NCBI GenBank assembly: GCA_036555125.1
Contig: DATBLY010000003.1
Location: 1-15,653 of the forward strand
DNA from: DATBLY01 sp036555125
GTDB lineage: Bacteria > Actinomycetota > UBA4738 > HRBIN12
Length of the DNA stretch: 15,653 nucleotides
Direction: 5' to 3'
Both the position numbers and the translations under genes were made by a program. Positions within the stretch are counted from its first letter, which is position 1; every line of letters begins with the position of its first letter. The notes under the pieces are model-generated. The model was not told the DNA's origin. It saw nothing but the letters and a program-made list of their open reading frames with translations, and did no database searches. Below, in pieces: positions 7,142 through 13,628 of this stretch.

Positions 7142-7716
7142 ACGACGCGTACGTGCCTCGCCTGAAGGTTCGGTTCCGTGGGGAGCTGCTGGCCCAGCTG
7201 CAGGAGCAGCTCGGCCTCGGCAATCCGATGGAGGTGCCGCGCCTGGAGAAGATCGTCGTGAACATGGGTGTGGGCGACGCGGTCAAGGATGCTCGTATGC
7301 TCGAGGCCGCGGTCGACGACCTGACGGTGATCACGGGGCAGAAGCCGGTGATCACGAAGGCCAGGAAGTCGATCGCGGGGTTCAAGCTCCGCGAGGGCAT
7401 GGCGATCGGGGCCAAGGTCACCCTGCGGGGCGACCGGATGTGGGAGTTCCTGGATCGGCTCGTGACGCTCGCGCTGCCGCGGATCCGGGACTTCCGCGGG
7501 TTGGACCCCAAGGCCTTCGACGGCCGCGGCAACTACACGCTCGGTGTGACCGAGCAGCTGATCTTCCCGGAGATCGACTACGACAAGGTGGTGAAGGTGC
7601 GCGGGATGGACATCACGATCGTGACGACCGCCCGCGACGACGACGAAGGCCGCGCGCTGCTGAGGGCGTTCGGGTTCCCCTTCGCGGGAGCCGAAGCGGT
7701 CCAGCAGGCGAGCTGA
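7138..7716 (+). CDS. rplE: 50S ribosomal protein L5
   Basis: 5S rRNA-binding protein of the central protuberance that also touches the P-site tRNA. It has 192 residues, slightly longer than the common 179-187. The core shows PRLEKIVVNMGVGDAVKDAR, DLTVITGQKPVITKARKSIA and GFKLREGMAIGAKVTLRG, then RDFRGLDPKAFDGRGNYTLG and EQLIFPEIDYDKV. I start at ATG 7138, inside the rplX stop (ATGA) and seven bases after GAGG (7127-7130). A GTG at 7123 is in frame but lies within rplX without support. A short non-conserved C-terminal tail explains the extra length. Confidence 0.98.
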   Translation: MNDAYVPRLKVRFRGELLAQLQEQLGLGNPMEVPRLEKIVVNMGVGDAVKDARMLEAAVDDLTVITGQKPVITKARKSIAGFKLREGMAIGAKVTLRGDRMWEFLDRLVTLALPRIRDFRGLDPKAFDGRGNYTLGVTEQLIFPEIDYDKVVKVRGMDITIVTTARDDDEGRALLRAFGFPFAGAEAVQQAS

Positions 7717-7725
7717 GGTAGGGAC

Positions 7726-7911
7726 ATGGCGAAGAAGGCACTCCTGAACAAGCAGCGACAGCAGCCGAAGTTCCGGGTTCGGGCCTACACGCGGTGCCGG
7801 CGGTGCGGGCGATCGCGAGCGGTCTACCGGAAGCTCCTGCTCTGCCGGATCTGCTTCCGTCAGCTGGCGCACGCCGGCGAGCTGCCGGGGGTGACGAAAT
7901 CCTCATGGTGA
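7726..7911 (+). CDS. rpsZ: 30S ribosomal protein S14, zinc-binding type (S14Z)
   Basis: Short S14 of the 30S head that holds a structural zinc. The 61-residue length is typical of the zinc type; zinc-free S14 is nearer 100. Cysteines 24, 27, 40 and 43 form CxxC-12-CxxC in YTRCRRCGRSRAVYRKLLLC and RICF. The end LPGVTKSSW matches the family (LPGVxKSSW). ATG 7726 follows GAGGTAGGG (7715-7723). Many annotations use rpsN for this gene; I use rpsZ to mark the type. Its stop lies within the start of rpsH, a seven-base overlap. Confidence 0.98.
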   Translation: MAKKALLNKQRQQPKFRVRAYTRCRRCGRSRAVYRKLLLCRICFRQLAHAGELPGVTKSSW

Positions 7912-8330
7912 GCACGCAACGACGGTTCTCGTCGAACGTCTCGGACCCGGTCTCGGACCTGCTGACCCGGATCCGCAACGCGAACCTCGCGTACAAGGAC
8001 GATCTGATCGCGCCGGTCTCGAAGCTGAACGGGTCCGTGCTGCGGATCCTGCAGCAGGAGGGCTACATCGAGACCTTCGAGCGCGAAGGGGAGGGCGTGC
8101 AGGCGGCGTACCGGATCCGTCTGAAGTACGGGAAGGGCCGGACGCGCACCATCACAGGCCTGAAGCGGGTCTCGAAGCCCGGCCGTCGGATGTACGCGGG
8201 CCGGGGCGAGCTGCCACGGGTGATGGGTGGGCTCGGCATCGCGATCGTGTCCACGTCGCAGGGCGTGATGACGGATCGAGAGGCATCCCGCAAGGGGATC
8301 GGCGGCGAGTTGCTCGCCTTCGTATGGTGA
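7905..8330 (+). CDS. rpsH: 30S ribosomal protein S8
   Basis: 16S rRNA central-domain binder; in E. coli it represses the spc operon by binding rplE mRNA, which I did not find evidence for here. The conserved part starts DPVSDLLTRIRNANLAYKDD, with SKLNGSVLRILQQEGYIETF, LKRVSKPGRRMYAGRGELPR and VMGGLGIAIVSTSQGVMTDR, ending GGELLAFVW. ATG 7905 gives 141 residues, about eight more at the N-terminus (MVSTQRRFSS) than most S8. A GTG directly after the ATG is also possible. No later start codon precedes the conserved region, so a short extension is real. The seven-base overlap with rpsZ suggests coupled translation. Confidence 0.97.
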   Translation: MVSTQRRFSSNVSDPVSDLLTRIRNANLAYKDDLIAPVSKLNGSVLRILQQEGYIETFEREGEGVQAAYRIRLKYGKGRTRTITGLKRVSKPGRRMYAGRGELPRVMGGLGIAIVSTSQGVMTDREASRKGIGGELLAFVW

Positions 8331-8370
8331 GCGGCCGGACGAGAGCCAGGGAACGAAGGACAGGCAGGCG

Positions 8371-8922
8371 ATGAGCAGGATCGGGAAGCGACCCATCGAG
8401 ATCCCGAGCGGCGTCGAGGTCGACGTGGCGCAGGACAACGTGGTGACGGTGAAGGGGCCGAGAGGCTCCCTCACCCAACTCGTGCATCCCGACATGCGGG
8501 TGACGGTCGACGACGGCACGATCCGGGTGGACCGGCCCGACGACGAGGGGTTCCACCGCAGCCTGCACGGCCTGACCCGGTCGCTCCTCGCCAACATGGT
8601 CGAAGGGGTGACGAACGGCTTCGAGAAGCGCCTGCAGATCGTCGGGGTCGGATACCGCGCGGCCATGAAGGGCAAGGACCTCGAGATCGCGGCGGGGTTC
8701 TCCCACCCGGTCGTGGTGACGCAGCCCACCGGGATCGAGTTCGAGGTTCCAGCGCCCACCCAGATCGTCGTGCGGGGCAACGACAAGCAGCAGGTCGGGG
8801 AGACGGCCGCGAACATCCGGAAGATCCGCAAGCCGGAGCCCTACAAGGGCAAGGGGATCCGGTACGAGGGCGAGTACGTGCGCAAGAAGGCCGGGAAGGC
8901 CGCGAAGACGGGTGCCGCATGA
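8371..8922 (+). CDS. rplF: 50S ribosomal protein L6
   Basis: 50S protein near the sarcin-ricin loop and factor-binding site. It has 183 residues with the family's two similar domains: MSRIGKRPIEIPSGVEVDV in domain 1, and from about residue 83 KRLQIVGVGYRAAMKGKDLE in domain 2. The C-terminal signature KIRKPEPYKGKGIRYEGEYV is complete. A 40-base gap precedes it, holding GAAGGA (8355-8360) ten bases before ATG and nothing convincing as promoter or terminator. The stop overlaps rplR by four bases. Confidence 0.99.
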   Translation: MSRIGKRPIEIPSGVEVDVAQDNVVTVKGPRGSLTQLVHPDMRVTVDDGTIRVDRPDDEGFHRSLHGLTRSLLANMVEGVTNGFEKRLQIVGVGYRAAMKGKDLEIAAGFSHPVVVTQPTGIEFEVPAPTQIVVRGNDKQQVGETAANIRKIRKPEPYKGKGIRYEGEYVRKKAGKAAKTGAA

Positions 8923-9269
8923 GCGACGCGAAGACGAAGCGAGAAGCGAGGCTGCGCCGACACGCGCGGGTCCGCAAGAAGGTGTCCGGGTCCGCGGAGC
9001 GTCCGCGCCTGGCGGTGTTCCGTTCGAACCGTCACATCTACGTGCAGCTGATCGACGACGTGCGGGCCACGACGATCGCGCAGGCCTCCGACGCCGAGGT
9101 GGCGGCCGAGGGCAAGACGGCTCGCGCGAAGGCGGTCGGCGGGTTGATCGCCGGCCGGGCGAAGGACGCGGGCATCGAGCGTGTGGTGTTCGATCGCGGT
9201 GGCCGGCAGTTCCACGGGCGCGTCGCGGCGGTCGCCGAAGGTGCCCGCGAGGGAGGACTCCAGATCTGA
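8919..9269 (+). CDS. rplR: 50S ribosomal protein L18
   Basis: 5S rRNA-binding protein of the central protuberance. It has 116 residues, starting MSDAKTKREARLRRHARVRK with a basic N-terminal arm. The core shows RPRLAVFRSNRHIYVQLIDD, KAVGGLIAGRAKDAGIERVV and FDRGGRQFHGRVAAVAEGAR, the classic ending. ATG 8919 sits in an ATGA overlap with rplF; there is no strong ribosome binding site, so reinitiation after rplF is likely. One base separates its stop from rpsE. Confidence 0.98.
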   Translation: MSDAKTKREARLRRHARVRKKVSGSAERPRLAVFRSNRHIYVQLIDDVRATTIAQASDAEVAAEGKTARAKAVGGLIAGRAKDAGIERVVFDRGGRQFHGRVAAVAEGAREGGLQI

Positions 9270-9270
9270 C

Positions 9271-9903
9271 ATGAGGCGATACGACGCGAACCCCCAGGAC
9301 AAGAGCCCGTTCGAGGAACGGGTGATCTCGATCAACCGCGTGGCCAAGGTCGTCAAGGGCGGCCGTCGGTTCTCGTTCGCCGCGCTCGTCGTGGTCGGTG
9401 ACGGCGCCGGTCGCGTCGGGGTCGGCTACGGGAAGGCCAAGGAGGTCCCCGCGGCGATCGCGAAAGGCGTCGAAGAGGCCCGCCGCAAGATGTTCGAGGT
9501 CCCGATGATGGGGACGACGATCCCCCACGAGGTGATCGGGCGAGCCGGTGCGGGACGCGTCCTGTTGAAGCCGGCCGCCCCGGGGACCGGCGTCATCGCG
9601 GGGGGTCCGGTTCGGGCCCTGGTCGAATGCGCCGGGATCAAGGACATCCTGTCGAAGTCGCTCGGCTCCTCGAACCAGATCAACATCCTCAAGGCGGCGG
9701 TCCAGGGCCTGCACGACCTGCGCCGACCGGTCCAGGTCGCGCAGCTCCGCGGCCGCGACGTGCACGAGGTCGCGCCCAAGCCGATGCTCGCCGCCGTGGC
9801 CGCCGCAGATGCACAGGTCCAGGCCAAGCGCACGGCCGCGCTCGAAGAGGCGTACTCGGACGAGGCGTCGGGGCCGCCGGCCCCGTCGAGGGGTCGGCGA
9901 TGA
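9271..9903 (+). CDS. rpsE: 30S ribosomal protein S5
   Basis: 30S protein of the mRNA entry channel, involved in decoding accuracy and, in other bacteria, spectinomycin sensitivity. It has 210 residues. The N-terminal double-stranded-RNA-binding fold reads FEERVISINRVAKVVKGGRR then FSFAALVVVGDGAGRVGVGY; the C-terminal part has GPVRALVECAGIKDILSKSL and GSSNQINILKAAVQGL. A poorly conserved, Ala-rich tail (residues about 178-210) ends in PPAPSRGRR. ATG 9271 is the start in family alignment; GGAGG (9252-9256) is 14 bases away, longer than ideal, so coupling to rplR may help. The stop overlaps rpmD (ATGA). Confidence 0.98.
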   Translation: MRRYDANPQDKSPFEERVISINRVAKVVKGGRRFSFAALVVVGDGAGRVGVGYGKAKEVPAAIAKGVEEARRKMFEVPMMGTTIPHEVIGRAGAGRVLLKPAAPGTGVIAGGPVRALVECAGIKDILSKSLGSSNQINILKAAVQGLHDLRRPVQVAQLRGRDVHEVAPKPMLAAVAAADAQVQAKRTAALEEAYSDEASGPPAPSRGRR

Positions 9904-10085
9904 GCAAGCTCAAGGTCACCCAGCGTCGGAGCGTGATCGGCCGCCCGAAGGATCAGAAGGACACGGTCCGTCGGCTCGGCCTGCACCGCATGAACGACTC
10001 CGTGGTCAAGGACGACCGTCCGGAGGTCCGCGGCATGATCGAGAAGGTCAAGCATCTGGTCGACGTCGAGGAGGTCGAGGCGTGA
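9900..10085 (+). CDS. rpmD: 50S ribosomal protein L30
   Basis: Small 50S protein with a ferredoxin-like fold. It has 61 residues, normal for bacteria. The signature is KLKVTQRRSVIGRPKDQKDT then VRRLGLHRMNDSVVKDDRPE, with VRGMIEKVKHLVDVEEVEA closing. It overlaps rpsE by four bases (ATGA) and rplO by four (GTGA), so it is linked to both neighbours. GAGGGG (9888-9893) six bases upstream supplies the ribosome binding site. Confidence 0.97.
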   Translation: MSKLKVTQRRSVIGRPKDQKDTVRRLGLHRMNDSVVKDDRPEVRGMIEKVKHLVDVEEVEA

Positions 10086-10516
10086 AGGTCCATCACCTCC
10101 GTCCCGCGGAGGGCTCGACGAAGGAACGCAAGCGCGTGGGTCGCGGCCGTGCCGGCGCCGGTGGCAAGACCGCCGGTCGTGGCACGAAGGGCACCGGCGC
10201 GCGGAAGAGCGTGCCGGCCTACTTCGAGGGCGGTCAGATGCCCCTGCAGCGGCGGGTCCCCAAGCTGAAGGGGTTCACCAACCCCAACCGGGTCGCGTTC
10301 GCCCCCGTGAACGTCGAGATCCTCGCGAAGTACTTCGAGGGTGAGGTCTCGCCGGAGTCGTTGTACGAGCACGGACTCGCCCGCAAGGGTCGCCCGGTGA
10401 AGGTGTTGGCCCGTGGGGAGCTGGACAAGGCCCTGGTCGTGAAGGCACACGCCTTCTCCGCCGCAGCGAAGGCCAAGATCGAGGCCGCCGGTGGGCGCGC
10501 CGAGGTCGTTGGCTAG
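10082..10516 (+). CDS. rplO: 50S ribosomal protein L15
   Basis: Late-assembling 50S protein with a long Gly/Arg-rich N-terminal extension that threads into 23S rRNA. It has 144 residues from GTG 10082. It begins MKVHHLRPAEGSTKERKRVG, then GRGRAGAGGKTAGRGTKGTG and GGQMPLQRRVPKLKGFTN. The C-terminal globular part ends with AFSAAAKAKIEAAGGRAEVV, the family signature. The start overlaps the rpmD stop; GAGGTCGAGG (10070-10079) lies just upstream. It ends 21 bases before secY in a short spacer that may hold a promoter. Confidence 0.98.
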   Translation: MKVHHLRPAEGSTKERKRVGRGRAGAGGKTAGRGTKGTGARKSVPAYFEGGQMPLQRRVPKLKGFTNPNRVAFAPVNVEILAKYFEGEVSPESLYEHGLARKGRPVKVLARGELDKALVVKAHAFSAAAKAKIEAAGGRAEVVG

Positions 10517-10523
10517 TCGGGAG

Positions 10524-10529
10524 TACGAT
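10524..10529 (+). promoter_or_regulatory. Possible -10 element for a leaderless secY transcript
   Basis: TACGAT fits the TANNNT pattern of actinobacterial -10 boxes. It ends eight bases before the secY GTG, which would put a transcription start on or within two bases of the start codon. The spacer has no well-placed ribosome binding site: GGGAG (10519-10523) is 14 bases away. No convincing -35 is seen around 10501-10507. This is an inference from position only. Confidence 0.3.
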
Positions 10530-10537
10530 AGAGCGCC

Positions 10538-11830
10538 GTGCTGAAGGCTTTCCTCAACGCGTTCCGGGTCCCGGATCTCCGCAACAAGATCCTCTTCACG
10601 CTGGCCATCATCGCGATCTACCGGTTCGGTTCGCACGTCCCCGTCCCCGTGGTGGACATCGGCGAGCTGGAGCGTCAGCTGGGGAACACCGACGGAACGA
10701 GCTTCCTGCAGTTCATCGACCTGTTCTCCGGCGGCGCGCTCGGGCGGATGGCGGTGTTCGGGCTCGGGATCATGCCGTACATCACGAGCTCGATCATCAT
10801 GCAGCTCCTCACCGTCGTGATCCCGAAGCTCCAGCAGTGGCAGGACCAGGGCGAGGCCGGCACGAAGAAGATCAACCAGTGGACCCGGTACGTGACCGTC
10901 GTGCTGGCGCTCCTGCAGGCCACCGGGCTCGTCTTCCTGTTCCACAATCCGAACGCCCAGGGCGGCAGCGGGGTCGACATCTTCCCTCCGGGGACCTTCA
11001 CGGCCCCCAACGTGATGCTGATCGTGCTGACCTTCACGGCCGGGACCGCGACGGTGATGTGGCTCGGTGAGCTGATCACGCAGCGCGGCGTCGGCAACGG
11101 CATGTCGATCCTGATCTTCACGAGCGTGATCTCTCGCCTGCCCTCCGAGGGGAACGCGATCCTGCAGACGGGTGGGACCGGCAAGTTCATCGTGATCTGC
11201 TTCATCGGGCTGGCCATCATCGTGGCCGTCGTGTTCATGGATCAGGGTCAGCGGCGCATCCCGATCCAGTACGCCAAGCGGGTGGTCGGGCGGCGGATGA
11301 CCACCGGCGGCAGCACGTACCTCCCGCTGAAGGTGAACCAGGCCGGCGTGATCCCGATCATCTTCGCCACGTCGGTCCTGTACTTCCCGACGCTGCTCGC
11401 GAGCGTCTACCACGCGGAGTGGTTCCAGAGCTTCGTCAACAACTACGTGAACAACCAGCGGAGCATCGTCTACATGGCGCTGTTGACGCTGCTGGTCGTG
11501 TTCTTCGCCTACTTCTACTCCGCGATCCAGTTCGATCCCGTGCGGACCGCCGACCAGATCCGCAAGCAGGGAGGCTTCATCCCCGGCATCCGTCCCGGGC
11601 CGCCCACGGCGAACTACCTGAACTACGTCCTCACCCGCATCACGCTGCCGGGTTCGCTCTTCCTGGCGGCGATCGCGCTGCTCCCGACGATCGTGCTCGC
11701 GTACTGGGCGATCACGCAGTTCCCGTTCGGCGGCACGTCCGTGCTGATCACCGTCGGGGTCGCGCTCGAGACGATGAAGCAGATCGAGTCGCAGCTGATG
11801 ATGCGCCACTACGAGGGCTTCCTGAAGTAG
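10538..11830 (+). CDS. secY: Preprotein translocase subunit SecY
   Basis: Channel subunit of the SecYEG translocase in the cytoplasmic membrane. It has 430 residues and ten hydrophobic segments: roughly 17-35, 69-92, 116-136, 158-178, 187-203, 214-233, 267-289, 308-328, 366-388 and 394-410. Family motifs include the plug/TM2 region FSGGALGRMAVFGLGIMPYI, TSSIIMQLLTVVIP, ELITQRGVGNGMSILIF and FIPGIRPGPPT. Arg352 in GIRPG matches the cytosolic-loop arginine needed for SecA-driven export in E. coli. The GTG start has a weak ribosome binding site. It stands between rplO and adk as usual in high-GC Gram-positives. Confidence 0.99.
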   Translation: MLKAFLNAFRVPDLRNKILFTLAIIAIYRFGSHVPVPVVDIGELERQLGNTDGTSFLQFIDLFSGGALGRMAVFGLGIMPYITSSIIMQLLTVVIPKLQQWQDQGEAGTKKINQWTRYVTVVLALLQATGLVFLFHNPNAQGGSGVDIFPPGTFTAPNVMLIVLTFTAGTATVMWLGELITQRGVGNGMSILIFTSVISRLPSEGNAILQTGGTGKFIVICFIGLAIIVAVVFMDQGQRRIPIQYAKRVVGRRMTTGGSTYLPLKVNQAGVIPIIFATSVLYFPTLLASVYHAEWFQSFVNNYVNNQRSIVYMALLTLLVVFFAYFYSAIQFDPVRTADQIRKQGGFIPGIRPGPPTANYLNYVLTRITLPGSLFLAAIALLPTIVLAYWAITQFPFGGTSVLITVGVALETMKQIESQLMMRHYEGFLK

Positions 11831-11832
11831 CC

Positions 11833-12486
11833 ATGCGCCTCGTGCTCCTGGGGCCTCCGGGCGCGGGCAAGGGGACGCAGGCGACTCGGCTGTCGGAGCG
11901 CTACGGGATCCCCCAGATCTCCACGGGCGACATCCTCCGTGAACACGTGCAGGACGGATCCCCGTTGGGGATCCGCGCCCGCTCGTTCATGGACCGCGGG
12001 GAGTACGTTCCGGACGACCTGGTCGTCCAGATGGTGATGGATCGGCTGAGGGAGCCCGACGCCGAGAAGGGGTTCATCCTCGACGGGTTCCCCCGCACGG
12101 TCGCCCAGGCCCGGGCGCTCGAGGACGCGCTCGCCGAACTGGATCGCCCGATCGACGCGTTGCTGAAGTTCTCGATCAGCGATGACATGGCGGTGCGTCG
12201 TCTCTCGGGGCGCTGGACCTGCCCCAACTGCAAGCGGACCTACAACGTTGAGTTCAAACCACCTGCCGTGGAGGGTATCTGTGATTCGTGCGGACATCGG
12301 CTCGAACGACGCGCGGACGACGACGAGCTGACGGTGCGGCGGCGGATCGCCGTCTACGCCGAGCAGACCCGGCCGCTCGAGTCCTTCTACCGTGAGCGCG
12401 GCCTGCTCCGCGAGGTCGATGCGCAGGCGCCCGAGGACCAGGTGACGGCTCGCACGATCGAGGCGTTGGCGGATCTCGAACCGTGA
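11833..12486 (+). CDS. adk: Adenylate kinase, long zinc-LID form
   Basis: Converts ATP + AMP to 2 ADP in the cytosol. It has 217 residues. The P-loop is GPPGAGKGT (7-15), the AMP-binding region includes STGDILR (30-36), and DGFPRT occupies 84-89. The LID covers about 126-165 and holds four cysteines, C130, C133, C150 and C153 (CPNC, CDSC), expected to bind zinc. Mycobacterial Adk are shorter and lack this LID, so the long zinc form is notable for an actinobacterium-like genome. Codons 139-155 within the LID are unusually A/T-ending compared with everything around them. The start ATG 11833 is two bases after the secY stop; CTGAAG is the only weak upstream site. The stop overlaps map by four bases. 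Confidence 0.98.
   Translation: MRLVLLGPPGAGKGTQATRLSERYGIPQISTGDILREHVQDGSPLGIRARSFMDRGEYVPDDLVVQMVMDRLREPDAEKGFILDGFPRTVAQARALEDALAELDRPIDALLKFSISDDMAVRRLSGRWTCPNCKRTYNVEFKPPAVEGICDSCGHRLERRADDDELTVRRRIAVYAEQTRPLESFYRERGLLREVDAQAPEDQVTARTIEALADLEP
11955..11975. repeat. Perfect inverted repeat inside adk
   Basis: Arms CGGATCCCC (11955-11963) and GGGGATCCG (11967-11975) are exact reverse complements around a three-base loop GTT. In mRNA this would be a nine-pair, very GC-rich hairpin starting about 120 bases into adk. It encodes DGSPLGIR. There is no U-run after it, so it is not an intrinsic terminator of the usual kind. Confidence 0.85.
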
Positions 12487-13271
12487 TCATCTACAAGTCG
12501 CCCGAGGAGATCGACAAGATGCGCCGGGCGGGCGCGATCACGGCCGCCGCGATCGAGGCGATGCTCGACGCGGTGGCTCCCGGCATCACCACGGGCGAGC
12601 TCGACCGGATCGCGGAGCGAACGATCCGCGCGGCGGGTGCGACGCCGTCGTTCCTGGGCTACGGGGCACCCCACAAGACCCCGTTCCCGGGGACGATCTG
12701 CGCGTCGATCAACGAGGAGATCGTCCACGGGATCCCGTCCGCGACGCGCGTGCTGCAGGTGGGCGACGTGCTGTCGCTCGACTGCGGAGCGATCAGCGAC
12801 GGCTTCCAGGGCGATTCCGCGGTCACCGTGATCGTGGGCGGGCAGGCTCCGTCGCCGGAGGCCGAGAAGCTCGTCCGGGCGACCGAGGAGGCTCTCGACG
12901 CCGCGATCGCGGTGATCCGCCCGGGGGGGAGGCTCTCGGATATCGGTGCGGCGATCCAGCAGGTGGCCGAGGGGGCGGGGTTCACCCTGGTGCGCGAGTA
13001 CGGTGGGCACGGGATCGGCCGGGCGATGCACGAGGACCCGTTCATCCAGAACTTCGGGGCGCCGGGGCGGGGTCCGGAGCTCAAGCCCGGCCTGGTGGTG
13101 GCGGTCGAGCCCATGGTGATGCTCGGCAGCCACGAGACCCGGGTCCTGCCCGACGAGTGGACCGTGGTCACCGCCGACGGCTCCCTGGCCGCTCACTTCG
13201 AGCACACGATCGCGGTGACGCCCGAGGGGCACGAGATCCTCACCGCCCGTCGTGCCGGCGAAGCCGCCTGA
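12483..13271 (+). CDS. map: Methionine aminopeptidase, type I
   Basis: Removes the initiator methionine from nascent proteins at the tunnel exit. It has 262 residues. All five metal ligands are present: Asp100 (SLDCG), Asp111 (GDSA), His176 (GGHGIG), Glu209 (AVEPM) and Glu240 (FEHT). His83 in VHGIP is the conserved substrate-contact histidine. There is no N-terminal zinc-finger extension, so it is the short type Ia form. GTG 12483 overlaps the adk stop (GTGA). It pairs with the ribosome genes functionally, since Map works on ribosome-bound chains. The 129 bases after it carry no gene. Confidence 0.98.
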   Translation: MIIYKSPEEIDKMRRAGAITAAAIEAMLDAVAPGITTGELDRIAERTIRAAGATPSFLGYGAPHKTPFPGTICASINEEIVHGIPSATRVLQVGDVLSLDCGAISDGFQGDSAVTVIVGGQAPSPEAEKLVRATEEALDAAIAVIRPGGRLSDIGAAIQQVAEGAGFTLVREYGGHGIGRAMHEDPFIQNFGAPGRGPELKPGLVVAVEPMVMLGSHETRVLPDEWTVVTADGSLAAHFEHTIAVTPEGHEILTARRAGEAA

Positions 13272-13285
13272 CGGCACGAGTGTCC

Positions 13286-13316
13286 GTGGACGTGGGCGCC
13301 GCCGCGCCCGTATACT
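13286..13316 (+). promoter_or_regulatory. Putative promoter for the infA-rpmJ-rpsM-rpsK-rpoA segment
   Basis: A -10 hexamer TATACT (13311-13316) stands out in a GC-rich spacer and is one base from the TATAAT consensus. A weak -35 candidate TGGACG (13286-13291) is 19 bases upstream, matching four of six TTGACA positions. The start of transcription would be near 13322-13325, giving a leader of about 75-80 bases before infA. This is the largest gap in the window and a natural place for an internal promoter. Evidence is sequence likeness only. Confidence 0.6.
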
Positions 13317-13400
13317 GGGCGTTCGCCCCTGCCGGAGGCACGTTCACGCTGGTCACCGGCCTCGGGGTGCGAGCCTCAAGCAGACGGGACCATCTGGAGC
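13317..13400 (+). other. infA 5' leader
   Basis: Non-coding stretch between the putative -10 box and infA. It has no clear terminator and no ORF that looks like a gene. A GAGGC (13335-13339) could pair with either of two GCCTC copies (13359-13363 or 13373-13377), but these are only five pairs each. The start codon is preceded by GGAG only one base away (13396-13399) and by GGGA at 11 bases (13386-13389), so the ribosome binding site is poor. Confidence 0.4.
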
Positions 13401-13619
13401 GTGCCGAAGAAGGATGCGATCGAGGTCGAGGGGACGGTCGTCGAACCGTTGCCCAACGCCATGTTCCGGGTGGAGCTCGAGAACGGCCACAGGGTCCTGG
13501 CGCACATCTCGGGCAAGATGCGGATGCACTACATCCGGATCCTGCCGGGAGACCGCGTCTTGGTGGAGCTGTCACCGTACGACCTCACGAGGGGTCGCGT
13601 GGTGTACCGGTACAAGTAG
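13401..13619 (+). CDS. infA: Translation initiation factor IF-1
   Basis: OB-fold factor that binds the 30S A site during initiation. The 72-residue length is exact. It reads MPKKDAIEVEGTVVEPLPNA, MFRVELENGHRVLAHISGKM, RMHYIRILPGDRVLVELSPY, DLTRGRVVYRYK. It starts at GTG 13401, since the family begins M-[AP]-K-[KE]-D here and no other start is available. The Shine-Dalgarno match is badly spaced (see leader). A candidate promoter lies about 85 bases upstream, and the gene opens the alpha cluster, nine bases before rpmJ. Confidence 0.98.
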   Translation: MPKKDAIEVEGTVVEPLPNAMFRVELENGHRVLAHISGKMRMHYIRILPGDRVLVELSPYDLTRGRVVYRYK

Positions 13620-13628
13620 GAGCGCACG

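Noticed and set aside
8152..9765. Open reading frame of 537 codons on the - strand across rpsH, rplF, rplR and rpsE
   Set aside because: Same shadow effect; the translation is low-complexity Arg/Pro/His sequence and overlaps four conserved genes completely.
9953..11809. Open reading frame of 618 codons on the - strand across rpmD, rplO and secY
   Set aside because: High GC at third positions removes stop codons from the opposite strand. Its translation is Asp/His/Arg-rich with no recognisable fold, and the + strand genes beneath it are certain.
13317..13328. GGGC-GTTC-GCCC hairpin after map as a terminator
   Set aside because: The stem is only four pairs, there is no T-run, and it lies right at the putative -10 box.
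13335..13377. Alternative pairing in the infA leader (GAGGC with either of two GCCTC copies), suggestive of a switch
   Set aside because: Each stem is only five pairs and cannot be extended; expected by chance in GC-rich DNA.
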